DNA of 45,029 bases, from the NCBI GenBank assembly GCA_012517155.1, contig JAAYVN010000019.1:1-45029 (forward strand), written 5' to 3'. Of this stretch, positions 1-8,366 are shown one piece after another. Every line of letters starts with the position of its first letter. Position 1 is the first letter of the stretch. Made by a program: the position numbers and the translations under genes. The notes below the pieces were generated by a model. The model searched no databases and had not been told where the DNA came from. It saw only the letters and a list, made by a program, of their open reading frames with translations. The DNA is from Ignavibacteriales bacterium (GTDB lineage: Bacteria > Bacteroidota > Ignavibacteria > Ignavibacteriales > Ignavibacteriaceae).

Positions 1-489
1 GATACGGGGCATTCTACTAATGGTCGAGCTAATCCTATTGGTATTCCTTATTTATACGTAGCCTCTGATGCTAAAACCGCAATAGCCGAGTTGCGTCCTA
101 ACAAAGGAGAAAAACTAACCGTTGCAAAATTTATAGTAATGGAGGATATGAAATTCGCAGATCTTTGTGACCCGAAGGTTTCAATTAGTCCTTTTCAATT
201 AAATGATGATAATGAACTGGAACAAATATACAAAAACCGACCTTTCTTAGTACGTTTAAGCGAAGAGCTTTCCAAACCTATAATTCCAGATGATTCGAAA
301 CTGGAGTATCTCCCCACACAGTATCTTTGTGAATTAGTCAAGCAATTTGGATATAATGGAATTATTTATAAGAGTTCCGTATCCAAGGGTAAAAATTTAG
401 TAATCTTTAACGATGAAAAGTTACAATGTATTGAGTGTGATGAATACAGGATTACTGATACTGAAGTTATGTCTGAAAAGATAAAATGA
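1..489 (+). CDS. RES-domain protein, 3' part (5' end outside window)
   Basis: The frame is open from base 1 and codes for about 162 residues before the TGA at 487-489, so this is the C-terminal part of a longer gene. The visible start of the fragment (GRANPIGIPYLYVASD, then KTAIAELRP) matches the RES core, with its Arg, Tyr and Glu. The C-terminal YLCELVKQFGYNGIIYKSS and GKNLVIFN segments fit the larger RES proteins that carry an N-terminal HEPN/RES-associated domain. RES proteins in type II toxin-antitoxin pairs degrade NAD+ by phosphorolysis. Whether this one is a toxin cannot be judged, because its start and any upstream antitoxin lie outside the window. No antitoxin-like gene follows it. 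The TTG at 91 is internal to the domain and is not the true start. Confidence 0.8.
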   Translation, partial: DTGHSTNGRANPIGIPYLYVASDAKTAIAELRPNKGEKLTVAKFIVMEDMKFADLCDPKVSISPFQLNDDNELEQIYKNRPFLVRLSEELSKPIIPDDSKLEYLPTQYLCELVKQFGYNGIIYKSSVSKGKNLVIFNDEKLQCIECDEYRITDTEVMSEKIK

Positions 490-864
490 CTTAATTTTCT
501 TTCTTAATCTTCTTGTTGATTAATTACTAAAATTGTTATTAATAATATTTAAATAGTAGTTCTCCTCATTCCCTTTAAACCCACCCTCGGGTAAAAGTCG
601 AAATTATTTTGGCATTTATCCCTTCAATATTTATGTTAGTTATCTAATAGATTCAAAGGATATCACAACCAAATTGGCAGAAGCTTTTTGCCGAATTGCT
701 GTTGAATTTAATACCTAAAATACCACCCTGAAAGAAAAGCAGGAAAATTTGCAGGTTATCTCCCTTTTGTGGCATAAATTATTATTTGATGGTTATTTGA
801 TAAAATTTAAAACAGAATTCAATAAACGGTTGAAACCGTTCGGAAATATTACGGATTTTCGAAT

Positions 865-884
865 CCCATAGCTAAAGCTATGGG
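865..884. repeat. Perfect 9-2-9 palindrome, REP-like
   Basis: CCCATAGCT, then AA, then AGCTATGGG forms a perfect 9-bp stem with a 2-base centre. No T-run follows on either strand, so a terminator role is unlikely. It is similar in style to REP/BIME-type extragenic palindromes. No second copy is visible in this window. Confidence 0.6.
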
Positions 885-1070
885 CTAATGATATCAATTG
901 CAGATGGTGATCCGTTTGCTGATATGCCCCTGCAAACTCTCGCCGAACCAGAACAGGTAAAAAAAAGAATATTGCGCGGCGAATGGTGTAAAGACACGCC
1001 ACCTTGTCCCTCCGCCTTTGGTGGATCGTCGGGAGGCGTGTCTCCATTACCGTCATTCGCCGCAGCGGAT

Positions 1071-1134
1071 TAATGACAACTCCGACTGAGTCGGAATGAC
1101 CACCTAATGACTACTCCGACTGAGTCGGAATGAC
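1071..1134. repeat. Two 30-bp direct repeats, each with a perfect 15-bp palindrome
   Basis: Bases 1071-1100 and 1105-1134 are the same except at one position. Each contains TCCGACTGAGTCGGA (7-1-7 inverted repeat) at 1081-1095 and 1115-1129, flanked by TAATGAC and AATGAC. The period is 34 bp. With only two copies and a 4-base gap this is not a CRISPR array; it looks like a small interspersed palindromic repeat. Confidence 0.7.
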
Positions 1135-1137
1135 TAT

Positions 1138-1312
1138 AAATGACCATTAATGACGGCGCAGCCAAATGACTGTTTACTCTTTACTAATCACTCTTCTTTG
1201 ACCTTGGACTTTCGTCCCGTTACAAACGTTACAAACGTTATGGACGTTACAAACGACTTAATGACCATTAATGACAGCGAAGCGTAATGACCATTAATGC
1301 CGGCGCAGCCAA
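1138..1312. repeat. Three dispersed AATGACCATTAATG repeats plus CGTTACAAA repeats
   Basis: AATGACCATTAATGAC or a close variant occurs near 1139, 1259 and 1286. The first and last copies are followed by GGCGCAGCCAA. Between them, 1218-1257 holds tandem 9-mers of CGTTACAAA interrupted by CGTTATGGA. No coding frame runs through these units. Confidence 0.6.
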
Positions 1313-1434
1313 CTTAACAAATCAACAAATCAACCTTTTTCTTTTATCCGTGAAAATCCACCGCCGCTGGCGGATTCGACCAGTCACCAGTCACTAGTCA
1401 CCCGTCACCCCAATTCTACGAATCCTGATTCTGA

Positions 1435-1578
1435 CGGATTCCTCTTGCTTATAATTGTAACCGTCTGAACTTGGTTGCTGTAGATGGTAAATTAAAACTT
1501 ACTGATGTCGCCTCCACAGAACAATTATTCCGATTTACATCCCACCGGATCCCCCCGTTAAAATTAATTATAGTTTAG
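1435..1578 (+). pseudogene. Remnant of a BRO/phage-antirepressor-like gene
   Basis: An open frame between stop codons (TGA 1432-1434, TAG 1576-1578) has no good start and codes for about 47 residues. The core NLVAVDGKLKLTDVASTEQL, followed by FR, resembles the conserved segment of BRO-N/prophage antirepressor proteins, which usually continues FRLIQSIPSPKAEPFK. Here the sequence degrades after FR (FTSHRIPPLKL), as expected for an eroded fragment. Identification rests on motif memory only and may be wrong. Confidence 0.4.
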
Positions 1579-1705
1579 TATTATAAAACTATTAGCCTGC
1601 CGCCGGGTGCTTCGGTTTTCAACCCCCTTATTGTCCCAATTATTATTCGATTGAAGAACTCATTTAAAAACATTATTTTTGTATTTTAATATTTTTAGTT
1701 TTGTA

Positions 1706-3067
1706 ATGAACCTTCTCGAAGATACCATAGCCGCTATTGCGACCCCTTATGGAGTCGGCGCAATTTCCGTTATTAGAATAAGCGGACCGGCTTCTATTGC
1801 CATAACCGACACTGTTTTTGCCGCTTCTTCTCAAAAAAAACTGGCGGAAGCCCCCTCTCATACTATCCATTACGGTAATATTATCGACCGGAATGGCGAT
1901 GTCCTCGATGATGTTCTTGTTTCTGTCTTTAAAGCTCCGCATAGTTTTACCGGAGAGGAATCCGTCGAGATTAGTACCCACGGAAATCCTTTGATTTGCC
2001 AAAATCTCCTTTCATTGCTTACAGAAAAGGGAGCAAGATTGGCTGAACCGGGCGAGTTTACCCGACGCGCTTATATAAACGGCAGATTGGATCTCGCTCA
2101 GGCCGAAGCTGTCGCCGCCGTTATTTCTGCCCGTACTGATGCTTCCTTGAAGGGTGCCCGAAATCAACTGGACGGACTCTTGTCTCGCGAAGTTGCCGCT
2201 CTGCGCGATAAACTCGTTAATTCTGCATCCCTTGTTGAACTTGAACTCGACTTCGCCGAGGAAGATCTTGAATTCGTTGATAAAACCGGTCTCACTGCAC
2301 TGATTTCCGAAATCGTAAACAGCCTCGATAACCTGCTGAAAACTTACCGCTTTGGAAAGGTCCTCCGGGAGGGGATTAATGTTGCAATTGTCGGGAAACC
2401 AAATGTCGGCAAATCTTCTCTCCTTAATTATTTAGTTAAAGAGTATCGCGCTATCGTTAGCGAAATCCCCGGTACTACCCGCGATATCATCCGCGAAGAA
2501 GTTACTATCGATGGTTATCTCTACATTTTTCACGATACCGCCGGCATTAGAGATTCTGCCGATGTCATTGAACTCGAGGGCGTTCGTAGAAGTAGAAGCG
2601 CAATTGCCGATGCTGACTTGATTCTCTTTTTAAGCGATGTCACCCAAGGTATAGATAAATCCCTCTTTGATGAACTGATTGCTTTGGGCGACTCTGGCAA
2701 AATTGTCTCGGTTATTAATAAAGTGGATATACATCCTCAGCACAAGGTAACCGGGGATGTTTATATTTCTGCAAAAACAGGCGTGGGTATCGCTGATTTG
2801 TTCCGGATTCTTCGAGAAAAAGCTGTTGGTTCTTCCGTATATACTGAAAAAAACGCTCTCGTTTCCTCTTTGCGTCACTTTAATGCTCTGTCGGAAGCAA
2901 AAAATCATCTTTTGAACTCTCTCGATTCTGTTTCGGCTCACCTGAGCGGAGAGTTTCAGGCCGTAGACCTCAGACGAGCGGTAAATTCCCTCAGCGAAGT
3001 GATCGGCGAGGTTACCTCGGATGATATTCTTAATAATATTTTTCAAAAATTCTGTATCGGTAAGTAA
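1706..3067 (+). CDS. mnmE: tRNA uridine-5-carboxymethylaminomethyl modification GTPase MnmE
   Basis: The 453-residue product has the full MnmE architecture. An N-terminal tetrahydrofolate-binding domain begins MNLLEDTIAAIATPYGVGAI, followed by a helical domain with an inserted G domain. The P-loop GKPNVGKS is at about 230-237, DTAG at 277-280 and NKVD at 338-341, and the C-terminal CIGK motif is intact. MnmE acts with MnmG to make the cmnm5 group on wobble U34 of certain tRNAs; mnmG lies one gene downstream. I chose ATG 1706 because the family's N-terminus starts there; TTG 1679 would add nine unsupported residues. There is no Shine-Dalgarno sequence, and a TAGTTTTG box ends only two bases before the ATG, so a leaderless or very short 5' end is possible. 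Confidence 0.97.
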   Translation: MNLLEDTIAAIATPYGVGAISVIRISGPASIAITDTVFAASSQKKLAEAPSHTIHYGNIIDRNGDVLDDVLVSVFKAPHSFTGEESVEISTHGNPLICQNLLSLLTEKGARLAEPGEFTRRAYINGRLDLAQAEAVAAVISARTDASLKGARNQLDGLLSREVAALRDKLVNSASLVELELDFAEEDLEFVDKTGLTALISEIVNSLDNLLKTYRFGKVLREGINVAIVGKPNVGKSSLLNYLVKEYRAIVSEIPGTTRDIIREEVTIDGYLYIFHDTAGIRDSADVIELEGVRRSRSAIADADLILFLSDVTQGIDKSLFDELIALGDSGKIVSVINKVDIHPQHKVTGDVYISAKTGVGIADLFRILREKAVGSSVYTEKNALVSSLRHFNALSEAKNHLLNSLDSVSAHLSGEFQAVDLRRAVNSLSEVIGEVTSDDILNNIFQKFCIGK

Positions 3068-3088
3068 TCTCTTATCAAAGGCATTTAT

Positions 3089-4036
3089 ATGAAACGTTAT
3101 ATAGTAATGAAAAATTGGATCCCGGATGATTTGCCCCTCTTTTTGCTTAAAAAGGGAGATGAGGTTAACATAGTTAAAAATAAAAAAAGTGACTGGAAGG
3201 GGTGGCTCTTTTGTAAATTGGGCGAAAATACCGGCTGGGTACCCGATTCTATTATCCAAATGACCCCCCCCTCTAAAGGAATTATTTTGGAGGACTATTC
3301 CTCTAAAGAACTCCGCGTTAGGGTAGGGGAGCCCGTTATTGAAATTAAACGGATCGCTGGCTGGATGTGGTGTATTCAGGAAAGAACTGTCGAGGTTGGC
3401 TGGCTCCCCCTGAATATCCTCGTCGAATATGAAAAGGTCCCCGATGAGGCGCAGTTCCTGTTATCTAAAATTGTTTCACGTGAAACATCCGCTAAATCCC
3501 GCCTCCGCCCCCTGGAAAAACGGGATGCCCAGAAAATTTATAGAATCCTTAAGGATGTCGAGGTTCGCCGCTTCCTTGCTGAACTCCCTAATCCTTATAA
3601 ACCCGAGGACGCAAAACAGTTTATTAATTTCGCACAGGAATGGTACAATAATAAAACCGCTTTCCATTTCGCTATTACTACCGACGAAAATGATGAATTA
3701 ATCGGCGTTATTGGCATTAGAATAGACGAAAAAAGACAAGATATCGGACATATCGGCTTTTGGCTTGAAAAAAAACACTGGAATAAAGGATTTACTCGCA
3801 AATCTATCACCGATATGCTCGATTTTGCCTTCTGTAAACTTAAACTTAACTTTATTCGCGGCGAGGTCTTCGACTCCAATTTCTCTTCTAAAAGACTCCT
3901 GATCTCTAACGGCTTTTCTCTGATCGGTATCTCCAGCAAACCTCTTTCTAATTCCATTATCTGTGAACCCGTCTTTTTGTACGAAAAAAAGAACGATTTC
4001 GCTGAAGGTTGCGTTTCACGTGAAACACATGATTAG
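3089..4036 (+). CDS. SH3-like plus GNAT (RimJ-type) acetyltransferase fusion carrying two parS sites
   Basis: This is a 315-residue protein in two parts. Residues 1 to about 118 look like two SH3-type barrels (GWLFCKLGENTGWVPDSII and GWMWCIQERTVEVGWLPLNI are equivalent segments). Residues about 134-300 are a GNAT fold of the RimJ/RimL type (RLRPLEKRDA, GVIGIRID, IGFWLEKKHWNKGF, then a family-typical NFIRGEVFDSN segment). It probably N-acetylates a protein or small molecule; the substrate is unknown. The gene sits 21 bp after mnmE and 14 bp before mnmG. Two parS-like sites are embedded in frame. Both encode Val-Ser-Arg-Glu-Thr: residues 129-133 fall in the linker between the domains and 309-313 in the extreme C-terminal tail, so they sit where extra residues are tolerated. 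Confidence 0.8.
   Translation: MKRYIVMKNWIPDDLPLFLLKKGDEVNIVKNKKSDWKGWLFCKLGENTGWVPDSIIQMTPPSKGIILEDYSSKELRVRVGEPVIEIKRIAGWMWCIQERTVEVGWLPLNILVEYEKVPDEAQFLLSKIVSRETSAKSRLRPLEKRDAQKIYRILKDVEVRRFLAELPNPYKPEDAKQFINFAQEWYNNKTAFHFAITTDENDELIGVIGIRIDEKRQDIGHIGFWLEKKHWNKGFTRKSITDMLDFAFCKLKLNFIRGEVFDSNFSSKRLLISNGFSLIGISSKPLSNSIICEPVFLYEKKNDFAEGCVSRETHD
3472..3487. other. parS: parS site 1 (ParB-binding centromere)
   Basis: TGTTTCACGTGAAACA is a 16-of-16 match to the widely conserved bacterial chromosomal parS consensus and is a perfect palindrome. It lies inside the SH3-GNAT gene, at the domain linker. Such sites load ParB (Spo0J) and cluster near oriC; here dnaA starts about 25 kb away. The match is read directly from sequence; ParB binding is inferred from family knowledge. 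Confidence 0.93.
4012..4027. other. parS: parS site 2 (ParB-binding centromere)
   Basis: CGTTTCACGTGAAACA matches the parS consensus at 15 of 16 positions; only the outermost T is a C. It sits in the last codons of the SH3-GNAT gene, 540 bp from site 1, and again encodes VSRET in the same frame. The 14-base core GTTTCACGTGAAAC is identical in both sites. Confidence 0.9.
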
Positions 4037-4050
4037 TATAAAGGTGATTA

Positions 4051-5925
4051 TTGAATTTTGACATAATTGTTGTTGGCGGAGGACACGCCGGCATCGAGGC
4101 CGCTTGCGCCGCTTCGAAAATGGGTCTTTCTGTCGGATTTTTCTCCATGGATAAATACGCCTTGGGCAGACTCTCTTGTAATCCCGCTATCGGCGGTTCC
4201 GCAAAAGGGCATTTGGTTAAGGAAATTGACGCCCTCGGCGGCGTGATGGGGGAGATCGCTGACCGCTCAGGTATCCAGTTCCGCCTCCTCAATCGCTCCA
4301 AAGGTCCCGCCGTCTGGGCTTCCCGTAGCCAGAACGATCGCATTATCTACTCCCAAATTGCCCTTGAAGTGGTTGAAAGACACCCCAACATCACCATTAT
4401 CGAAAAAGGTGTTACCGGAATTGTCACAGAAGGGGATAGGGTCTCCGGAATTGTTGCCTCTGATGGCTCTTTTTCTTCTGCAAATGCAGTTGTTCTCTGT
4501 TCAGGTACCTTCCTCAATGGCCTTATGCATACTGGACATACTCAGACTTCCGGCGGCAGATTTGGCGAAAAACCCGCTATCGGTGTTACGGAATCTCTCA
4601 CATCCCTTGGCTTTATTGCTGGCAGACTTAAAACTGGCACCCCCCCGCGCCTTAATAAAAATACTATCGACTGGTCTCAGCTTCTGGAACAACCGGGTGA
4701 CGAAAACCCTCAGCCATTTTCCTTTAGAACTGATAAAAGTAATTTTCCCATTCTTCCTCAATTGTCCTGCTATATTACCTATACCGATCCCGATGTGCAT
4801 AAAATTCTGGAAAAGGGTTTCGCTGATTCCCCACTTTTTACCGGACTTATCAAAGGCGTTGGTCCCCGTTATTGCCCCTCAATTGAGGATAAAATCGTTC
4901 GCTTTGCTGATAAAACTAAACACCAGCTCTTCCTTGAGCCGGAAGGACTGGATTCCGACCTCATCTATCTGAACGGCTTCTCTTCCTCTCTCCCCGCAGA
5001 TATCCAATTTGAAGCCGTCCGCAAACTCCCCGGACTTCAGAACGTCGAAATGGTCCGCCCCGGTTACGCCGTTGAGTACGATTATTTTCCCCCTCACCAG
5101 GTCGACTCTACCCTCGAAACTAAACGGATTGGCGGTCTCTACTTCGCCGGACAGGTTAACGGTACCTCGGGCTATGAGGAAGCTGCCGCTCAGGGTCTCG
5201 TCGCCGGTATTAATGCCGCTCTCAAAATTCTCGGCAGGGGAGAGTTCGCACTTAAACGTAGCGATGCTTATATCGGCGTCCTGATTGACGATCTGGTTAC
5301 TAAATCTACCGATGAACCTTATAGAATGTTTACCTCCCGCGCCGAACACCGCCTCCTGCTTAGACAGGATAACGCCTATACCCGCCTTGCTCACTTTGGG
5401 TTTGACTTCGGACTTATTTCACAAGAGGAAAATAATATATTTGATAAACATAAAACTCTCTTTTATCGCGGCGTTTCTTTTGCCGGGTCTTTCAGACTCC
5501 CTCCCGCAACCATTAACCCCCTCCTCCTCGAAAAGGGATCCTCTCCCGTCTCCTCATCCGAGCCTCTTTCTAAATTATGCAAACGCCCCGACGTTAATCT
5601 GGTGGAACTTCTCGCTTTCGTTGACCCGAACGACTTCCCCGAAATTACCGGGATTATACAAACCCCCGATTTGATTACCCAAATCGAAACCCACCTGAAA
5701 TATGAGGGGTATATTAAACGCCAGCAGGAGGCAATTGATAAACTCGGTAAGTATGAAGATCTTAAAATACCACTTGATTTTGATTATCTCGGCTTAAAAG
5801 CCCTTTCCACTGAAGGACGGGAAAAACTTAACAGTGTTAAACCTCGTTCTGTCGGCCAGGCATCTAGAATTTCGGGCGTTACCCCTTCAGATATTTCAAT
5901 TTTATTGGTATATTTGAAACGTTAA
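4051..5925 (+). CDS. mnmG: tRNA uridine-5-carboxymethylaminomethyl modification enzyme MnmG (GidA)
   Basis: The 624-residue length is usual for the long MnmG form. It shows the FAD-binding GGGHAGIEAA near the N-terminus, NPAIGGSAKGHLVKEIDALG, GRLKTGTPPRL, PRYCPSIEDK, the second dinucleotide region ending FAGQVNGTSGYEEAAAQG, and the C-terminal tRNA-binding helical domain ending RISGVTPSDISILLVYLKR. It is the flavoprotein partner of MnmE in wobble-uridine modification. The start is a TTG at 4051 preceded by AAGGTGA (4041-4047); the N-terminus (MNFDIIVVGGG) then matches the family exactly. It follows the second parS site by 23 bp. Confidence 0.97.
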   Translation: MNFDIIVVGGGHAGIEAACAASKMGLSVGFFSMDKYALGRLSCNPAIGGSAKGHLVKEIDALGGVMGEIADRSGIQFRLLNRSKGPAVWASRSQNDRIIYSQIALEVVERHPNITIIEKGVTGIVTEGDRVSGIVASDGSFSSANAVVLCSGTFLNGLMHTGHTQTSGGRFGEKPAIGVTESLTSLGFIAGRLKTGTPPRLNKNTIDWSQLLEQPGDENPQPFSFRTDKSNFPILPQLSCYITYTDPDVHKILEKGFADSPLFTGLIKGVGPRYCPSIEDKIVRFADKTKHQLFLEPEGLDSDLIYLNGFSSSLPADIQFEAVRKLPGLQNVEMVRPGYAVEYDYFPPHQVDSTLETKRIGGLYFAGQVNGTSGYEEAAAQGLVAGINAALKILGRGEFALKRSDAYIGVLIDDLVTKSTDEPYRMFTSRAEHRLLLRQDNAYTRLAHFGFDFGLISQEENNIFDKHKTLFYRGVSFAGSFRLPPATINPLLLEKGSSPVSSSEPLSKLCKRPDVNLVELLAFVDPNDFPEITGIIQTPDLITQIETHLKYEGYIKRQQEAIDKLGKYEDLKIPLDFDYLGLKALSTEGREKLNSVKPRSVGQASRISGVTPSDISILLVYLKR

Positions 5926-5948
5926 TTTTTTAATTTCTAGGTAATTAA

Positions 5949-6632
5949 ATGGCAAACCACTACGACGAATATCTAAAACAAATTACCTCCTTCTACTGGG
6001 AAAATGGTATGAATCCCGATATGGGACAAATGGAGAAATTAGCTGAATTTGCTACCCTTCTGGTCGCAAAAAACGAATCTGTTAACCTGATTTCGCGCAA
6101 AGATATTAACTCCGTTATCGAAAACCATATCTTCATTTCTTCTCTTATTTCACGCCATGTCCCCGAAAAATGCCATCGCTTTATTGATATTGGCACTGGC
6201 GGTGGTCTCCCCGGCATCCCCCTTGCTATTATGAAACCTGAACTCAAAGGTGTTCTCGTTGACTCAATCGGTAAAAAAATAGATGCAGTAAAGGGTTTTA
6301 TTGATAAATTAATGCTTACTAACGTTACCGCCGAACATGCCCGCGTTGAAAACGAAGACTTTATTTCTAAATATAAAGGCAAGTTCGACTTAATTATCAG
6401 CCGCGCTACCGTTCCCCTGATCGTCCTTATCCGGTATGCTTTCCCTCTTATTGGGGATAAGGGAACTCTCCTCTCTCTTAAGGGCGGCGATCTTTCTAAG
6501 GAGTTCCAAAAAGCTGAAATAGGCTATAAATCCTTCATTAAAAAAAGTACTACCTTTGAACTACACTATAAACCCTCTAATATCCGAAACTCTAAAGAGA
6601 AAAAGCTCATCTTTCTGGAGATTGTTAAATGA
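5949..6632 (+). CDS. rsmG: 16S rRNA (guanine-527-N7)-methyltransferase RsmG (GidB)
   Basis: The product is 227 residues. The SAM-binding motif FIDIGTGGGLPGIPLAI, the ISRATVPL segment and LKGGDL are hallmarks of RsmG, which methylates N7 of G527 in 16S rRNA. In many genomes parA and parB follow this gene; here murQ follows instead, with an ATGA overlap at 6629-6632. The ATG at 5949 is the first in frame, 23 bp after mnmG. Confidence 0.95.
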   Translation: MANHYDEYLKQITSFYWENGMNPDMGQMEKLAEFATLLVAKNESVNLISRKDINSVIENHIFISSLISRHVPEKCHRFIDIGTGGGLPGIPLAIMKPELKGVLVDSIGKKIDAVKGFIDKLMLTNVTAEHARVENEDFISKYKGKFDLIISRATVPLIVLIRYAFPLIGDKGTLLSLKGGDLSKEFQKAEIGYKSFIKKSTTFELHYKPSNIRNSKEKKLIFLEIVK

Positions 6633-7570
6633 TTTCTGCTTCCCATAAAAACCAGGCCCTTTTTAACGAAATTTCTAACCTCACCACCGAACAACGTAAT
6701 CCCGCATCAATGGAAATTGATGCTAAAAGCACGGAGGAAATTGTCCGCATAATTAACGACGAGGATAAACTCATCGCCTTCGCCGTGGAAAAGGAAATTC
6801 CCTATATCCGCGATGCCGTCGATGTTATCGTTTCCGCAATTAAAAATGGTGGCAGACTCCTCTACTTCGGCGCTGGCACCAGTGGAAGACTCGGCGTCGT
6901 CGACGCTTCCGAATGCCCACCAACTTTTGGAACCCCCTTCGGATTGATCGAAGGCTACATCGCCGGTGGTAAAGAAGCTATGTTTCGTGCTCAGGAAGGC
7001 GCTGAGGATTATGAGGAAATTGGCGCAAAAGATGTTCTCGCCGCTAAAGTCTCCCGGCTTGATGTAGTCTGCGGTATCGCCGCTAGCAGAAGAACCCCCT
7101 ATGTCGTCGGCGCAGTTAAGAAAGCTAAAGAAATCGGCGCCCACACTCTCTATGTCACTACTAACCCTAGGGAAAATTTCGATATTAAAGAGGTTGATAT
7201 CGCTATCTGCCCCTACGTCGGCCCCGAAGTTATCATGGGCTCCACTAGAATGAAAAGCGGTACCGCCCAGAAACTCGTACTTAATATGCTTACTACCGCC
7301 GCAATGGTCAGATTGGGCAAGGTTTATGAAAATATGATGATAGACCTCCAGATGACCAACAAAAAGCTCGTAGAACGCTCTAAACGCATTGTGATGACTA
7401 TTACCGGTATCTCTTACGATGAAGCCGGCTCTTGGCTCGAAAAAGCCGGGGGTCACGTCAAAACCGCTCTCGTTATGATTAAAGCTGGCGTTACTAAGGA
7501 AGAAGCCCAAAAACGTCTGGACCTTGCAGATGGCTTCGTTAGAAAAGCTATTGAATTAAAAAACACTTAG
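6629..7570 (+). CDS. murQ: N-acetylmuramic acid 6-phosphate etherase
   Basis: The 313-residue protein has the SIS-type sugar-phosphate fold. Visible family segments are TEQRNPASMEIDAKSTEEIV, LLYFGAGTSGRLGVVDASEC (with candidate catalytic Glu95), the EGAED motif at 123-127, GIAASRRTPYV, and GPEVIMGSTRMKSGTAQKL. MurQ cleaves the lactyl ether of MurNAc-6-phosphate to GlcNAc-6-phosphate and D-lactate in cell-wall recycling. It overlaps rsmG by four bases (ATGA), so translation is probably coupled. The D-lactate it releases could in principle be used by the FAD-linked dehydrogenase at 32731, but they are not linked genetically. Confidence 0.95.
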   Translation: MISASHKNQALFNEISNLTTEQRNPASMEIDAKSTEEIVRIINDEDKLIAFAVEKEIPYIRDAVDVIVSAIKNGGRLLYFGAGTSGRLGVVDASECPPTFGTPFGLIEGYIAGGKEAMFRAQEGAEDYEEIGAKDVLAAKVSRLDVVCGIAASRRTPYVVGAVKKAKEIGAHTLYVTTNPRENFDIKEVDIAICPYVGPEVIMGSTRMKSGTAQKLVLNMLTTAAMVRLGKVYENMMIDLQMTNKKLVERSKRIVMTITGISYDEAGSWLEKAGGHVKTALVMIKAGVTKEEAQKRLDLADGFVRKAIELKNT

Positions 7571-8335
7571 TTGAATCGCAGATTTCCTTTACTGTTTTTC
7601 CTGGCTCTTCTCCTGTCAGGATCCTCGTTCCCCCAAATTCAGGATAAGGAAGATTTCAAATCCTTTCTCGGTGATGCCCTCATCGCTCCGGCTCATTTTG
7701 ACTCAAAAGATTTCATTCCCCTGGGTGTATCCCTCGCAGCTATATCCGGCTCATACTTCCTCGATCATCAGATAAAAACCCTCTCTCAAAACAATCGCAC
7801 CCCGACTGCCGATAAAATATTCGCCGCTGATAAATATTTTGTCGAAATTGCCGCCTCTCTTTCCGCCCTTACGTATTTCTACGGACTTGCTGCAGAAAAC
7901 TATAAAACCCGGAGACTCGGATTAAAACTCGCCGAAGCTTTCCTCCTGCAGGCAACAGCTATGGTCTCGCTTAAATTCCTCGTCGGTAGGGAACGCCCGG
8001 CTTCCGGTACTTCAAATGACTCCTTTAATCCGTTTAACACCTCCTGGGCTTTTACTTCCTTCCCCTCTGGTCATACCTCAACCGCATTTGCCCTCGCCTC
8101 CGTTATTGCTAACGATACCGACCAAATCGGCTGGAAAATAACTGCCTGGTCATTAGCTTCCGCTATTGGCTTTTCTCGTATATATAATAATGAACATTGG
8201 CTTTCTGATGTGGTTGCTGGCGCTTTGATAGGCTATTTCGCTGGCGAATTTGTCTCCGCACACAAATCTAATAATCAATCACCCCGGGTACAAATCATCC
8301 CAATCCCCCTGTCCGTCTCTATCCCCCTCAATTAA
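7571..8335 (+). CDS. PAP2-family phosphatase, exported or membrane-bound
   Basis: The 254-residue product carries all three PAP2 (type 2 phosphatidic acid phosphatase) motifs. K-x6-RP is at about 135-143 (KFLVGRERP), PSGHTS at 165-170, and SRIYNNEHWLSD at about 202-213, with the catalytic His pair and Asp. The N-terminus RRFPLLFFLALLLSGSSFP looks like a signal peptide or first membrane helix. Likely substrates are lipid phosphates such as undecaprenyl pyrophosphate, which would suit the neighbouring wall-recycling gene, but this is not shown. The frame begins with a TTG directly after the murQ stop, with no spacer and no clear ribosome site, so translation probably relies on coupling. Confidence 0.88.
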   Translation: MNRRFPLLFFLALLLSGSSFPQIQDKEDFKSFLGDALIAPAHFDSKDFIPLGVSLAAISGSYFLDHQIKTLSQNNRTPTADKIFAADKYFVEIAASLSALTYFYGLAAENYKTRRLGLKLAEAFLLQATAMVSLKFLVGRERPASGTSNDSFNPFNTSWAFTSFPSGHTSTAFALASVIANDTDQIGWKITAWSLASAIGFSRIYNNEHWLSDVVAGALIGYFAGEFVSAHKSNNQSPRVQIIPIPLSVSIPLN

Positions 8336-8366
8336 ATCCCCTCCTTACCCCCTTCTCCCTTCGTTG

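Larger units (their letters stand above)
490..1705. other. 1.2-kb gene-poor, repeat-rich intergenic stretch
   Basis: No complete gene is supported here. Short open frames (for example 888-1073 +) lack recognisable domains and run through palindromes. The stretch holds a 20-bp hairpin (865-884), an inverted repeat of AGACACGCC (992-1000) with GGCGTGTCT (1035-1043), several short direct repeats, GTCACC-like tandem text near 1381-1409, and one decayed phage-type fragment (1435-1578). It separates the RES gene from the mnmE operon and looks like an accessory or eroding segment. The last 60 bases are AT-rich and presumably hold the mnmE promoter. TAGTTTTG at 1696-1703 resembles the Bacteroidetes -7 box (TAnnTTTG), but I found no properly spaced -33 element. 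Confidence 0.6.

Noticed and set aside
1-489. Toxin-antitoxin pair with the RES protein as toxin
   Set aside because: The start and upstream neighbour are missing, and the C-terminal sequence fits the larger HEPN/RES-type proteins, which need not be toxins.
865-884. Palindrome as a transcription terminator
   Set aside because: No T-run on either strand and no gene ending nearby.
888-1073. 61-residue open frame on the plus strand
   Set aside because: Runs through an inverted repeat and the edge of the repeat block; no recognisable domain or ribosome site.
1071-1134. Repeat pair as a CRISPR array
   Set aside because: Only two units with a 4-bp gap, no spacers of usual length and no cas genes in the window.
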